A stretch of 64,000 nucleotides of DNA from Molanna angustata (GCA_963576475.1 OY754967.1:25804651-25868650), one strand, 5' to 3'. Positions 1-10,730 are shown, numbered from the stretch's first letter. Made by a program: numbers and translations. Notes: a model not told the origin generated them from the sequence alone.

Positions 1-429
1 ATGTGAAATAAACCAAAGAACATTTAAACATGTGTGTATTTTTTTTTATTAAAAACATAAACCATTTTCACCGTATAATATGGAAAAATTGAGAAAAACC
101 GAATACATAGGTAATATTTGTGATCTAAAGGTACTCCTATGATCTAGGTAACTATCCATTTTGATAATAATTTAAATTAGCCATAATAACAAGTTTTCAA
201 GGTAGGCACTGTTGTTTAATTAATCTCAAATATGTCAAAAATGTTGGTAAAAAATTGGAATCTGTATCATGCCTGTGAAATTCTAACTTAACCAGCCATA
301 ATATATATAATAAACTTCACGGTGATAGAAGTTATAGATTGCATAACATCAGGGGTAGAAATATATTCAAAATATGAATATATTTCTCCTATACCTCATT
401 GGGTGTAGGTAAGTAAATATATAATTTTC
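1..429. other. AT-rich sequence, no gene seen
   Basis: AT-rich sequence with scattered short motifs of the GTAGGTAC kind. I see no coding pattern, RNA gene or clear transposon end. Confidence 0.4.
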
Positions 430-435
430 ACCAAA

Positions 436-580
436 CATCTTAAACGAGTTTACGGTTGCGCAGAGCGCAAATTTGTGTCTTTTTGCTTCGTTAGTTTACG
501 TGCAAATCATAGAAAAGAAAATTTGTGCAAATCGTCCCCCTTCTCGGGTAAAAGTTCAAGATATTTGGTTACAACTCTAC
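436..580 (+). repeat. Dispersed repeat with GCGCAGAGCGCAAATT core (copy 1)
   Basis: A block beginning near TTGCGCAGAGCGCAAATT and continuing through TGTCTTTTTGCTTCGTT, a CCCCC run and AAGATATTTGG. The same block recurs at 12660-12755 in the same orientation and at 25745-25855 reversed. The GCGC core is a small palindrome. I cannot assign it to a named transposon class; it may be the end of a longer interspersed element. Confidence 0.6.
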
Positions 581-581
581 T

Positions 582-1316
582 GACTCTTCCAATAGTGAGT
601 AGTCCTTCAGAGTGAATAGTCCTTCTTAGTGAATAGTCAGTCCTTCGTAGTGAGTAGTTGCGCAATAGTCGTCTCACAGTTTTATCATGTTTTGACTCAT
701 ATGCAATGTAAAGTTGTGCAACTATTTGATTGGACGTAAGACACCTATGGGAAATACGTTGAACTAAATTTTAACTCATGTAAATAATTGTGTTAAATTA
801 AAATTCTTTTTTATTTGTTTGTTAGATGACGTTACTAAAAATCTTAGATAACATATTATTGTTTTTTTAGATAAACCTTATTATCATATATTATAATTTT
901 ATTTAATGTATATAATTTTCACCTATAGCAAGGTGATGCGCACTGGTAAACACAATCACTCCCAGGTGCCAGACATTTCATACCTAGGTATAGGTATATT
1001 TGTTTTTATTCAATAAGAAAAATATAATAATAAACCAGCCATACCTACATAAATATTTATTTTCACCAAGAAGGTATTAATTTTAACGTTGCTACATCTA
1101 TACAACTTACTTATTTATACGTTATAGGTATAATTTATTAAAATAACCGCTTTTGTTATCGCGGATTAATGTTTTATTAGTTCTAAAACACACTAGCTAC
1201 ATACTTACCTAGGTAGGTAGGTAGGTACTTACAAAAAAGTGTGTAAAAAATAATCCGCTTATGTATATTATCGACATGTTTATCGTCAACTGGTATTTCA
1301 AGTAGGGTTTCTCAGT
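582..1316. other. AT-rich intergenic sequence
   Basis: No convincing coding segment. The start (about 590-660) has short imperfect repeats of GTGAATAGTCCTTC. At 936-985 there is a short motif (GCGCACTGGTAAAC ... CAGGTGCCAGAC) that recurs at 9786-9830, just upstream of a LINE remnant. Around 1203-1228 there is a short AGGT-type microsatellite. Confidence 0.4.
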
Positions 1317-1386
1317 TCCCGGGTTTTTTTACGATCCCGGGACCCGGGAATAAATACTTAAAATTCCCGGGATTACCCGGGAATCG
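1317..1386. repeat. Cluster of CCCGGG palindromes
   Basis: Five CCCGGG hexamers lie within about 70 bases of otherwise AT-rich sequence, some as the larger palindrome ATTCCCGGGA. The spacing suggests a degenerate short tandem or inverted repeat. No function is evident. Confidence 0.6.
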
Positions 1387-1489
1387 AGGATCTATGAAAG
1401 ATGTAGGTATTACCAAAGACGTAGACGGCCAAAGATTATACCTACGGAAGAACAAAATAAAAAAAAGTGCATAAGCATACTTTTTTTAT

Positions 1490-1625
1490 TTCTAACTTCT
1501 TCTTCATCTTCTGGGTCACAATCCTGGGATTGGTCTGCACCAAACACTCCATCTTTTCACTTAACTCTATCGTCCGCTAGTCTCTTCATCTCTTTGTAGC
1601 TGCTACAGCGCACGTCACCGATTAT
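1490..1625 (-). pseudogene. 3' end of a LINE reverse-transcriptase ORF (fragment)
   Basis: Read on the minus strand, this gives a short C-terminal LINE-like peptide: a CSSYKEMKRLADDRV stretch, an in-frame stop, then GADQSQDCDPEDEEE. Insect non-LTR retrotransposons often end in a similar basic tail followed by an acidic or GAA-repeat tail. It is severely 5'-truncated and has no catalytic domain. The clade cannot be assigned. Confidence 0.5.
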
Positions 1626-1636
1626 CTGGTATATAT

Positions 1637-1967
1637 GGATAGCCTAGTCTTCACACCATTTTTGTAAACCGAACCTACAAAAGTTTGGTAAAAATAGGTT
1701 GGTTAGGTTTGTTTGTAGTTATAATTGTGACTGGCGTGAGCCAGTTGCATTATATATTAAAAAAAAGTAACTAAAATATTAAAATAAATTACTAAATTGG
1801 TATTTTTACCAAACTTTTGTAACCCGATGGATAGTGGATATTTTGTGTTGTCCGACGTTGCGGCCGCGTCCGGGGGTGAACAGGACCAATGGGTTACCGG
1901 CGTGGAAGTGGTATCGCGATCTCCATAGTTTATGTTTAAAAAAAATGGTGTGAAGACTAGGCTATCC
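1637..1967. mobile_element. MITE-like element with terminal inverted repeats (331 bp)
   Basis: The ends are inverted repeats: GGATAGCCTAGTCTTCACAC at 1637 and its complement ending at 1967, continuing for about 26 bases. A second inverted pair lies inside: TACAAAAGTTTGGTAAAAAT near 1676 and its complement near 1800-1822. There is no coding capacity, so it is probably a non-autonomous DNA transposon. No clear target-site duplication is visible, so the superfamily is not assigned. Confidence 0.75.
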
Positions 1968-2084
1968 GGTCTATATAGTTATTTCTGGGGCGACCTCTAA
2001 AGTTACCCCCATCAATCATTCTTTCGACGATGGTAAAAAGCAGGCCTGGGTGCCGGTGCCGGATGTTGATTTCTTACTTAAAAC

Positions 2085-2135
2085 ATAGAAATTGTGAAAT
2101 CATGAATCTCCACTATTCCATAGTGTGGAGATCAA
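2085..2135 (+). repeat. Short copy of the satellite-bearing element's right terminus
   Basis: The segment AAATCATGAATCTCCACTAT followed by TCCATAGTGTGGAGATC matches the right end of the insert that carries the 313-bp satellite (38940-38995), and the degraded copy at 18150-18200. The TCTCCACTAT...ATAGTGTGGAGA part is itself a hairpin. Confidence 0.55.
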
Positions 2136-2859
2136 AAATATTATAATAAATAAATATCTGGAAAAGAATCCATAATAGTTGAAAGCGAACGATATTTTAG
2201 AAAACCTCATTTCAAAATAGAGATAATTTTTAAAATAATCCTGTAATAGGTCATAATATAACAATCCCGTGTTTTCAAAAGCTTTTGTAGATCCCCATAT
2301 TATAATTTGAAATTCAGTCATGATCATGTAAAAGGAATCCATTTTATGGTGTCACAATAAAATCATCAAAATCATCAGTAGGTATATTTTTTCAACAAAA
2401 AAATGTTTGATTTTTCACCCGGTCCCGAGTTTTATTTCATCAGTCCTGGATATTCACTTAAATACACTATATCCAGATATAACTACATATCTTGGTAGAG
2501 TAGGTACGTAGAAACATCCATTGCCCATTTTGCTTCAAACAGGGACCCGTTCCATTGCTAATAATACCTTGCGCTACTCCAATTGAGAATCATTGGCCGT
2601 CTGGATTCTTGATCTGAGGTACTTAATCTGCAATATGACAGGTTCTGCTTTGTCAGTTAATTGATATACAACAGAGCAAATTACCTTGTTAGATAATATT
2701 CCATTATACCTACTATTAGATAAGTAGGTACTTCTAGATATAAATACTTTGCTAGTTCTTTATGGCGACATAGCTGCAACTCTCGCTTTCTGCCAATAGA
2801 CCTTGTTACAAGTTATCGGTATATTAATATATACACAAGATTCATTTGATTATTCAACA
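2136..2859. other. Intergenic sequence without recognisable gene
   Basis: Mixed AT-rich sequence. One 80-residue open frame runs on the minus strand at 2100-2342, but its composition (runs of F, Y and I) is typical of chance frames in AT-rich DNA. Confidence 0.35.
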
Positions 2860-3075
2860 TCATCATAAGCTCGACATCCCTGGGTGGGCCTTGGCTGAAT
2901 CTAGCAATCCATTTTTGCCTTTCCGAAGCCTTGGTTTTCCAGTTTCTGATTTGCAGAATGGATAGGTACATCAGCGCTGACAGAGTCCATTCATCGCAAT
3001 TCGAACCTTCCTGTTCTTCTTCGTCCTTGCGGTGTGGAGAGTGTGAGGCGTTTTTCTGGGTTGTCGTCATCCATT
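2860..3075 (-). pseudogene. LINE 3'-end remnant
   Basis: The minus strand encodes a short stretch with NWKTKASERQKWIARF and SQGPPRDVELMMM, resembling the extreme C-terminus of insect non-LTR retrotransposon ORFs (a basic, W-containing tail). No polymerase motifs are present. It is low-complexity at its end. A chance similarity cannot be excluded. Confidence 0.4.
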
Positions 3076-3099
3076 CTGATAATGTAACCAGCCCATGAC

Positions 3100-3159
3100 A
3101 ATGACAAAGGTATAAACATCATTACTGCAGTACCTAATGATGTTTATACCTTTGTCATT
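3100..3159. repeat. Perfect 24-bp inverted repeat (hairpin)
   Basis: AATGACAAAGGTATAAACAT begins the left arm at 3100. The exact complement ends at 3159, leaving a loop of about 12 bases. Both arms are 24 bp with no mismatch seen. Confidence 0.85.
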
Positions 3160-3161
3160 CT

Positions 3162-3332
3162 AACAGTATTAAATTGTCAAATAATAGCCAAGTGCAACTT
3201 TGTTATTTTTAATCATGTATAGGTTAATAACTACCAACATGACTTTTTACATCGCTATTGGTAACCAACTACATGTTAACAGTATTCAATTGTTAGATAA
3301 TAGCCAAGTGCAACTTTGTTATTTTTAATCAT
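3162..3332. repeat. Two direct repeats, about 55 bp, 116 bp apart
   Basis: The segment starting AACAGTATTAAATTGTCAAA at 3162 recurs at 3278 with few differences, including the shared run ATAGCCAAGTGCAACTTTGT. The offset is 116 bp. It directly follows the 3100-3159 hairpin, so both may belong to one unclassified element. Confidence 0.75.
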
Positions 3333-3384
3333 ATATTGACTTTAACCGAGCCAAATAGGTACTTTGCTAACTTTAGATTTTTTC

Positions 3385-4012
3385 AGTGTGAGTGATTTGA
3401 GGTCGGCAGATGATATACCAATCTTGTTTACCAATGATGACAAAGAATTTGAAGATATGATGAACGACATTATGCAAAGCATCTAGGAAAATTGGTCTCA
3501 AAATTTATTATGAGAAATGCAGAGCCGTTTAAGAGCATCTTGGTAGATGGAAAAGTCATCGAAAAGGTTGAGAGTTATGTTTATCTTGGACACACTATGA
3601 AACTCGGAAATTGAAAGAAGAAAAAGCCTAGCATGGGCCGCCTTTGGTGAACTCTTTTACATCCACAAGTCTCCGAAGTAAGCCAATTTTCTTAAAGAGA
3701 AAGTTTTTGACATTTGCGTTCTCCCGGTACTGATGTATCTCTCTTGTGTTTACAAATAGAATGCTACATAATTTAACTATAAGACAAAGAGCCACGGAAA
3801 GGTGAATGCTTGGTATTGCGTTAAGAGATAGAAAAAAAAAAAAAGGTTCCCAAGCAGAAGTGAAACAGGGCTGGGCATGTCGCCCGAACTATAGACTCCA
3901 GACGGACTTATAAAGTGCTAGAATTGCGACCTAGAACGGGCAAAAGAAGTGTTGGAAGGCCTCAAACAAGGTGGTCAGATAATATAAGACGATCGAAAGA
4001 AAGAAGAAAGAA
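3385..4012 (+). pseudogene. Decayed LINE reverse transcriptase (C-terminal half)
   Basis: A reverse-transcriptase remnant broken by several stops and frameshifts. Recognisable pieces in order are: LRSADDIPILFTNDD (a mutated FADDI active-site motif), a YLGHTMKLG-like segment, LAWAAFGELFYIHKS, an ICVLPVLMYL segment, and finally ELRPRTGKRSVGRPQTRWSD, the C-terminal GRP..RW motif. The same family, better preserved, occurs at 49192-49626, and a tail is at 4465-4740. It is non-functional. Confidence 0.8.
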
Positions 4013-4195
4013 GAAGAAGACCAGCCTATCTCAGGGGACCCACCGTGATGGAACTGTTCACATTGAGCATTTGATTATTATGGGGTTAAATTTGTTTATT
4101 CGCAATAATTCAAACATAAACAAAAACGAAATGGCAAAGATAATCGTAGGTATGTATGTATATTAATGATTATGCATGATTATTTATTTGGACTA

Positions 4196-4445
4196 AAAAA
4201 AAATAGTGCGTCCACTCTTTATCATAGTTCGGTTGTCCCGAGTCGGGTAATCGAAAATAAAATTTAGCAATTTAGTGAATGTTGAACCCATTCTGAATGT
4301 TGTGAGATGAGATTGATGTGTGTGGATGCACACATGTGTCGAGCATCTTTTTATAAGATAATGCACACTCATACACCTTTCGCTGGTAACGCCACATTAT
4401 GGGATATGCCGTGATGGTATGAATCTTGGAGGAATAAATGAATGA
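4196..4445 (-). repeat. Dispersed repeat D (CATACCATCACGGCATATCCC family), copy 1
   Basis: Reversed relative to the copies at 20010, 31465 and 47535. Conserved landmarks are CATACCATCACGGCATATCC at one end, a GTGTGCATTATC-like middle, and an end with a TCATTATCG-like block near a proline-rich GTGAGGC tract (partly lost here). It looks like an interspersed, non-coding, SINE- or MITE-like element of about 270 bp. No coding potential. Confidence 0.55.
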
Positions 4446-4464
4446 ATAATACATATATGTATAG

Positions 4465-4740
4465 TCTCCGGGACAAAATACAAAAATGCCAAAAGTGGCA
4501 AGGTGCTGGACACCTAGCCAGATATGAGGATATTGGACGGGCACCCAGTACACTACAGTGGAGACCTTGGACAAATAAAAGACAAGATTGGAAGACCCCC
4601 TAAAAATGATCTAACGACAGTATCAAAGTGGCCGGTAAAACCTGGATGCGGAGGGAACAGAACAGAGATAGTGGAAGTGTATGGAAGAGGCCTTCGTCCA
4701 GCAGTGGAAGGATGAGAGCTAGATAATAATAAGAAGAAGA
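4465..4740 (+). pseudogene. LINE 3'-end remnant, frameshifted
   Basis: Pieces in shifting frames resemble the tail of the family at 49192-49626: a KWQGAGHLARY-like segment, LQWRPWTNKRQ, then IKVAGKTWMRREQNRDSGSV and KRPSSSSG before an AATAAGAAGAAG tail. This matches the usual order WQWAGHxAR ... LEWRPRTGKR ... VAGxxWMRxAQ ... YVQQW. Only the last roughly 90 codons survive. Confidence 0.65.
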
Positions 4741-5620
4741 TGAAATCCTTAGCTATCGACGAAGTAAGAAACTAATCTCACATGGTGTTTTTGGTTAGGT
4801 ATATTAATTTACAATAACTGATAACTGTATAATATTATATTAAACACAACACAATTCAATCTAAAACGTTTTTTAAAACAATCATATTTACTACTCGGGC
4901 AATAAACATGTACTATGTCAAATATTATATAACATGTTTATTGATGATAATGATCGTTCAATTGCATTGCAATTTTCTGCATAGTTGTTCAGCCTTACTT
5001 TTGATTAATTCATAACAGGTTTCATAACAGATCTTTCTAGATTCAAGAATGGAATATTTTACTAATAATCTATTGCTCTGGGTACAGTAGTGTGTAGATA
5101 TAATAACACGTGTGTTGATAAATATAATAGCTGCATTATAATGTTGTGCATGTATTTAAGTTTCATAATAAGTATGGCTACAAACATTTAAATATAATCG
5201 CGAAAAAATCCTTGCACTGACAAAGTGTTTTATGAAATGTTGATATCGGTAATAAAACGATATTCGTTAAAGCAATTCTTAATTGTAAATATTCGGATTG
5301 AATTTTATTTTGATATTATCGAAGCTAATCAGTTTTTAAGGTACCTAGGTACTTTAAAATTGACGCTTTCTATCTATGTAGGTATATAAATTATAATAGT
5401 CTGTAAGGTGCAGAGTAATCGGTAAACATCTTTAATTATTATGGCGTCACTGCGAAGAACACAAATTGCAGTCTTTGCTTTATCGGTAGATGTGCAAACC
5501 TTCCTCCACTACGCCGAATATATGTTTTAGAAAATTTCTGAAAACAATTGATAATTTATTGTAGGTATATAAAGAATAAGTTTGAAAACCAGAGAAGTTT
5601 AGGAAAACCAAAATCACCCT
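4741..5620. other. AT-rich intergenic sequence
   Basis: No coding segment recognised. At 4888-4935 there is a weak, reversed match to the tail of the SINE family found at 18739 and 23827 (CTCGGGCAA...ACTATGTCAAATATT). Confidence 0.35.
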
Positions 5621-5624
5621 TTAC

Positions 5625-6085
5625 AAAACCAACAGTTGTGATATACGGGTGTGAGGCGTGGACAATGACGAAAAAGTCCGCAGAGGTACTGGACACCTTC
5701 GAGGGGAGGGGGCTGCGTAGAATACTGGGGCCCGTGAATGATGGCGAGGCCTGGAGAGTGCCTTACAACGATGAGCTGTACAACATCTACAAGGCACCCA
5801 GAATATCTGTACATGCTAGACTGAACAGGCTAAGATTGGCCGGACATGTCCAGAGAATGCCGTCATCACGGGCACCAAAAAGGATCCTAGAAGGACACCC
5901 AGGTGGAAGAAGGAGGGTCGGGAGGCCAATGCTACGGTGGGAAGACGAAGTAAGGAGGGATGCTGCCGAACTGCTCCAGGCAACAGATTGGAAGGCCGAG
6001 GCGGGAAACAGGAGAGGTTGGAGGTGAAGACTCATGGAGGCCAAGGCTCGATATGAGCCGTAGAGCCATCGAAGAAGAAGAAGAA
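5625..6085 (+). pseudogene. 5'-truncated LINE ORF2 C-terminus
   Basis: An open frame of about 130 codons gives YGCEAWTMTKKSAEVLDTFE, then RRILGPVND, RISVHARLNRLRLAGHVQRM, and RRRVGRPMLRWEDEV, ending GNRRGWR. After the stop at about 6027 the tail reads through RLMEAKARYEP and ends in a GAAGAAGAAG run. This is the region downstream of the reverse-transcriptase palm in insect non-LTR elements. It is well preserved but lacks the catalytic domain. A shorter tail of the same kind (SWRRALQEAKTRPGL) occurs reversed at 29352-29440. The LINE clade is not assigned. Confidence 0.8.
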
Positions 6086-6444
6086 AGAGAGTGTTTGAAA
6101 AAAAATCCTTGTCCAGTGTATTAGGTATATTACGTTTATGTTATGAAGAGAACGAAGTAATTTTGTTATATGTAGGCACACTGATTTACATATTCAATAA
6201 TTATGTTTTAATTTGTGATGTTTCTTATGATTATTGTTTTTTCTGTTTTAATTATATAATTTTGAATGCTTATAGTTGCATAAATGTATATCTTTATTAT
6301 AAATGTGTAAATGATAAGATATGTATTAAAATGATTAAATCACTCGCTTATCGGGTGCAGGACCAATTAATAAAGAAGAAGAAGTTTCACTATTTGATTT
6401 AAGTAAGCTCGCCTTATTGCTAATACAGTGTTTGCAATACGTAA

Positions 6445-6550
6445 TCCAACTGTCGATTCGTTCATGAGAATTCAATTCTCTTAATGAATCGACATTATCC
6501 AACTGTCGATTTGTTCAGGAGAACTTTGTTCTCTTAACATATCGACAATA
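6445..6550 (+). repeat. Tandem duplicated Helitron-like 5' ends
   Basis: Two 53-bp head segments lie in tandem (6445-6497 and 6498 onward). Each begins TCCAACTGTCGAT, contains a GAGAA..TTCTC stem, and closes with ATCGAC, so each can fold as a hairpin. Copy ii at 33554 has only one. Confidence 0.7.
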
Positions 6551-6702
6551 TTTCAAGCCAGGATACGCGAGAATTGTATGCAGAGGTCTACTTTTTTCAC
6601 GGCTTTTCCAACTTTGAAGTCAAAAAACACCAACTTAGAGGCTGCGCAGCATATATGTTCCATACACGGATTTACTCAGAATTCGGAGTAGAACATTTCG
6701 TG

Positions 6703-6705
6703 TGT

Positions 6706-6783
<78 letters not shown>
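6703..6783. repeat. (GT)n microsatellite
   Basis: An almost pure GT dinucleotide tract inside the Helitron-like element. The equivalent position in copy ii (about 33757-33822) is an interrupted GTGTGTCT tract. Confidence 0.95.
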
Positions 6784-6784
<1 letters not shown>

Positions 6785-7532
6785 ACTTTTGATCCGCTCT
6801 ATTTACAGAGCCCGAAATTTTAGAATATATAAACAGTTATAGGCCTACAAAACTTTTATACTCAGAATTTTGAATTTTTGTTTCAGTCAGGGGTTATCAA
6901 CTTTTGAATTTTTACTTTATTTTTCCATATATCTCAGAAACCATAAAAGATAGAAGACTGAAAATTGGTACAAATATAGACAAATACAAAAACTCAAATT
7001 AGTTTTTTCAAAAAAATTCCAGGGTTTCTCAAACATTTTTTATTAAGAAAAATATTAATTTTTTTTATGATAAATTTATTAGTTTAACTGCCTATATTTC
7101 CAATTTTTTTAAAAATATCGAAAAAAGCCGAAACACCCCAACTAGATAATTTAATTTTATATAAAAAATATAAACATTGTATTAGCACATCTCAATTTTT
7201 TTTTAACAATTTTTATAAAAATTGAATTTTAGTGACGACATCACTTCATACAATTTGTATGGTAGTCGCCTATACACAATATGTAAGAAGACTTAATAGT
7301 TTGATACTTAAATCTCCAAACATACATACATACCATCATAATGTTTTCATATTCGGTGTAGCAAAAACAGACTGACCTCCATACCTACATAATCATACCT
7401 ACTTGTTTTATATAGAATATAAAATATCTTCAAATATTTATTAATTTGTGTTGTTTATAGTTTGGTACGTATTCTTTGATTATGCATACTATCGCCATCG
7501 ACAGTTGGATCTCATGTGTTACATGCAACTAG

Positions 7533-8860
7533 TTATATAAGTATTAGTGTCGCTCGTAAATTTTAACATAAACAAAAAATCACAACGACGTTTAATTATG
7601 GGACACTCAAGAATGCAGTATCCAGTGGAAAAGTTTTCAATTAATGTGTATTGGCAAAGTTGTGGTATCTAGTCATCATATATTATTTATAAGATAACTC
7701 AGGTGTCATTACCTATCTTGTATATTATGTAAACATATTGAAACGCGTGGCAATGAATCATAATAGTATATAAACAATTAATTTTATTGATCTACATGTC
7801 AGTCTCAGTGGCGTAGCTAACTACATAATTACATCGTCATGCAAAGCGTGAGGGCCTAACTTGACAAGGGGCCCAAATTTCCAATCACAATAATATGAAA
7901 TAATTAATATAATCAACCTAAAAACATCAAAAGTTAAAACAGGACTTTTCAAAAATAGATATTTTAAAACTTACTACCTAGTGGAGCAAATTTTCAATAA
8001 TAACAATAATATTTATTTATTTATTTGTCTATACGGCTAAAAGCCCTTAAAAATATATACAGTAGTTACAAAAGTATTTGACAAAAAAATTATGAAATCG
8101 ATGAGCTAAAAAATAAAATAACAATTATAATAATAATAATGGATTCACAAAACAAAGTCAAAAAGCATAATAACTAAAAATCTAGAAATGATATATAATC
8201 ACTAGATACTATACAAAAAACCAAAAGTAAGAAAGTAATAAGAAAAAATTCAATATTCAATGAACGATGCACTAAAATATGATTAGTAAAGCGTCGTTAT
8301 GATAAAATAATAAATTAATCATGTGCAAATATGAAGTAATGATTTATTTGTGGGGGGTTCTTATGCTATCTTCGCATGAAAGCCTTTATTTTCTAGCTAT
8401 GCCAATGGTTGGTCTTTGAATATAAACTATTATGTATGTAAATGCATAGCAATGACGTATTTTCTCCATTGTAGGTACTACTTAGATATTATCTTCTAAT
8501 ACAATTATTGTAATGGATTTCCAAAGTGTGCCTACTAAAAGTGTGATATATGCCATCTTTATGTTTTACAGATAAGACAAGCTAGTTCTACTGAAAATAA
8601 ATTTTATATTGGCATTAAATATCCACTGCAGAACATTGACAACCATAATCATATGTTTTTTACACCATTTTTACTTTTGCATTTCTTAATAGATGCCGGC
8701 ATTATATTACGCATTTTGGGTACATTATACTCTAACGTTCTCTTATCGTATTTATTAGGTATTATATTATTTGGGAACTACCAACCCATCTAAAACAAAC
8801 TATAATAATGATATTAAAATCAATCTTCAATAACAATTTACAATTTTCACCTATAAAGAG
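7533..8860. other. AT-rich intergenic sequence
   Basis: No gene recognised. Around 8010-8075 there is TTTATTTATTTGTCTATACGG and AAAAGCCCTTAAAAATATAT, similar in style to 15300-15345. These may be LINE 3' tails. Confidence 0.35.
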
Positions 8861-8861
8861 G

Positions 8862-9780
8862 AAGCAAGGATTAGTCAAGAAGTAAGATAGGGCTGCACAC
8901 TGTCACCAGCACTTTTCAATTAATATATACAGCAAGCAATAGATGAACTGAGAGAGACCACGGAAGACTGGTCAGGCGTGAAGATACAGGGAAGGAAGAT
9001 ATATATAATTCGATATACGGACGACATTGCACTGCTCGCTGATACGGAAGACGAACTAAACGAGGCCCTACAAAATATATTATGTAAGACATTCTATCAT
9101 GTCATTACAATATATCAACTGACAAAGAGAAGACAAAATGTATGGCTGCAGGAAGAGAGCAATCGCTTATAAATATCACTCTCAACAATGCAACTATAAA
9201 ACAAATAAAGGAATTCGTTTACCTGGATAGCCGTATATCGCAAGATGGGCGCCCAAATGCAGAAATTGTCAGCAGAATTCTACAGGCTAATATATCATAT
9301 AATAAAAAATCCAAAAATTATCGAATCCCCCAATATCGATCTAAGAATAAGAAAAAACCTCATTAGGACCTTTGTTTGGAGTGTCTTGCTATATGGCTGT
9401 GAGACATGGACCATAGGCCAGAGGAAAAAACAACGTCTGTCTGCATTCGAGATGTGGTTGCTACAGGCGCACGTAGAAGATCCACTGGTTGGACCACATC
9501 AAGAACTGTGAGGTGCCGAGGTGAGTAGAGCCGGGGAAACAAGGCAACTCCTCAAAAGGATTGCCCAACGACGATCCAACTGGATAGGCCATAACACGAG
9601 GGACCCGGGTCTGTTCATAACCATCGCGGAGGGAATGGTGGAGGGTAGCAACTATAGAGGCCGACCAAGAAATAACTACATGGACCATAGCTACGTAGAA
9701 ATAAAGAGGCTGACAGAGGACAGGGCAGAGTAGAGTATAAGAGAGGCAGCCATAGCTGTTATAGACCAATGAGAAGAAGA
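8862..9780 (+). pseudogene. Decayed LINE reverse transcriptase with YTDD remnant
   Basis: Read across several frameshifts and stops, this gives GCTLSPALFN (the block before the active site), QAIDELRETTEDWSGVKIQG, YTDDIALLADTEDELNEALQ (mutated active-site box), EFVYLDSRISQDG, TFVWSVLLYGCETWTIGQRK, AFEMWLLQAH, RNWIGH-like and RGRPRNNY segments. It covers reverse-transcriptase motifs B-E through the C-terminus. There is no intact frame longer than about 90 codons. A different LINE family begins at about 9837. Confidence 0.85.
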
Positions 9781-9836
9781 AAGAGGAAGCGCACTAGTAA
9801 ACGCAACCGCCTCCAGGTGCCAGACTTACATTTTTC

Positions 9837-10730
9837 ATATTTTTATTCATATACGGAGAGTATATAATGAGGAAAGCTCTGGATGGTTGGGAGGCTGGAT
9901 TCAGCATTGGTGGCAAGAAAATCTCCAACTTACGCTTTGCAGACGACACAACTCTAGTAGCCACAAACGAGACCGATATGAAACAACTTTTGGATCGTGT
10001 TGAGAGGGAAAGTTTATCACTCGGTCTGAGCATAAACCAATGCAAAACCAAACTGATGGTGATTGATAGAGCATGTAAACTTCCCCCAATAAACTCTCTA
10101 AACCATCTTGAGATAGTACATGACTTCACATATCTGGGTTCCAACATATGTGACACCGGTGGTAGTGAAGCGGAAGTAAAAAGACGCATCGCCATGGCAA
10201 AGGGAGCACTGGGAAAGCTCACAAGAGTATGGAAGGACAGGACCATTACGAAAACTACGAAGGCTAGACTCATCAGGGCTCTGATATTCCCGATGTTCCT
10301 TTATGGCGTGGAAACATGGACACTTAGGGAGTCAGAGCGAAAGAGGATCGATGCTTTCGAAATGTGGTGCTGGAGGCGTATGCTGCGCATCCCATGGATA
10401 GCCAGAAGAACCAATGTGTCAATTTTAGACGAGCTAAGGATTGAAGATCGTCTGTCGACGATATGTTACAGACGTATCCTTCAATTCTTTGGACACATTG
10501 CCAGAAGAAAACCAGACTGCCTCGAGAAGCTTGTTGTGATGGGCAGCGTGGAGGGACGGAGATCTCGTGGTCGCTCACCGACCAGATGGAGCGATTTGGT
10601 TAAGTCCACAATGGGGTCTTCGGTGCTCTGCGTTCAGCCCAAAACAGATTGGCATGGAGGCGAGCCATACGTGTGGCGACAGACTACAGCCGCTATCCTC
10701 AGTCATGAGGAAAAGGACGATTGACATATT
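9837..10730 (+). pseudogene. 5'-truncated LINE ORF2 (FADDTTL family)
   Basis: A nearly continuous frame (9867-10724, 285 codons) starts inside the reverse-transcriptase palm: LFIYGEYIMRKALDGWEAG then RFADDTTLVATNE, with the catalytic DD pair intact. It continues through FTYLGSNICDTGGSEAEVKR, PMFLYGVETWTLRESERKRI, AFEMWCWRRMLRIPW, a GHIARR segment and RSRGRSPTRWSDLVKS. Near 10620 a small deletion shifts the frame, so the normal ending (SAQNRLAWRRAIRVATDYSR) is lost. The endonuclease and fingers domains are missing. Another copy of this family is at 15866-16445 and a tail is at 14868-15000. Confidence 0.88.

Larger units (their letters stand above)
6445..7532 (+). mobile_element. Non-autonomous Helitron-like element (copy i)
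   Basis: The 5' end reads A|TCCAACTGTCGAT (at 6498, with a second 5' end in tandem at 6445). The 3' end reads ATCGACAGTTGGATCTCATG, then a CATGT-GTT-ACATG hairpin, then CAACTAG|T. A TC start, a CTAG end after a hairpin, and insertion between A and T are Helitron hallmarks. The subterminal inverted repeat (CCAACTGTCGAT/ATCGACAGTTGG) and the central (GT)n at about 6705-6780 resemble DINE-1/HINE elements. There is no Rep/helicase coding. Other copies are at 33554-39357 (split), 20384-20765 and 53484-53652. Confidence 0.8.

Noticed and set aside
1203..1228. Telomere-like AGGT repeats
   Set aside because: The unit is AGGT/TAGG in a very short run, not the insect TTAGG telomere repeat.
9794..10273. 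159-codon frame on the minus strand
   Set aside because: It is the antisense of the LINE reverse-transcriptase remnant at 9837-10730.
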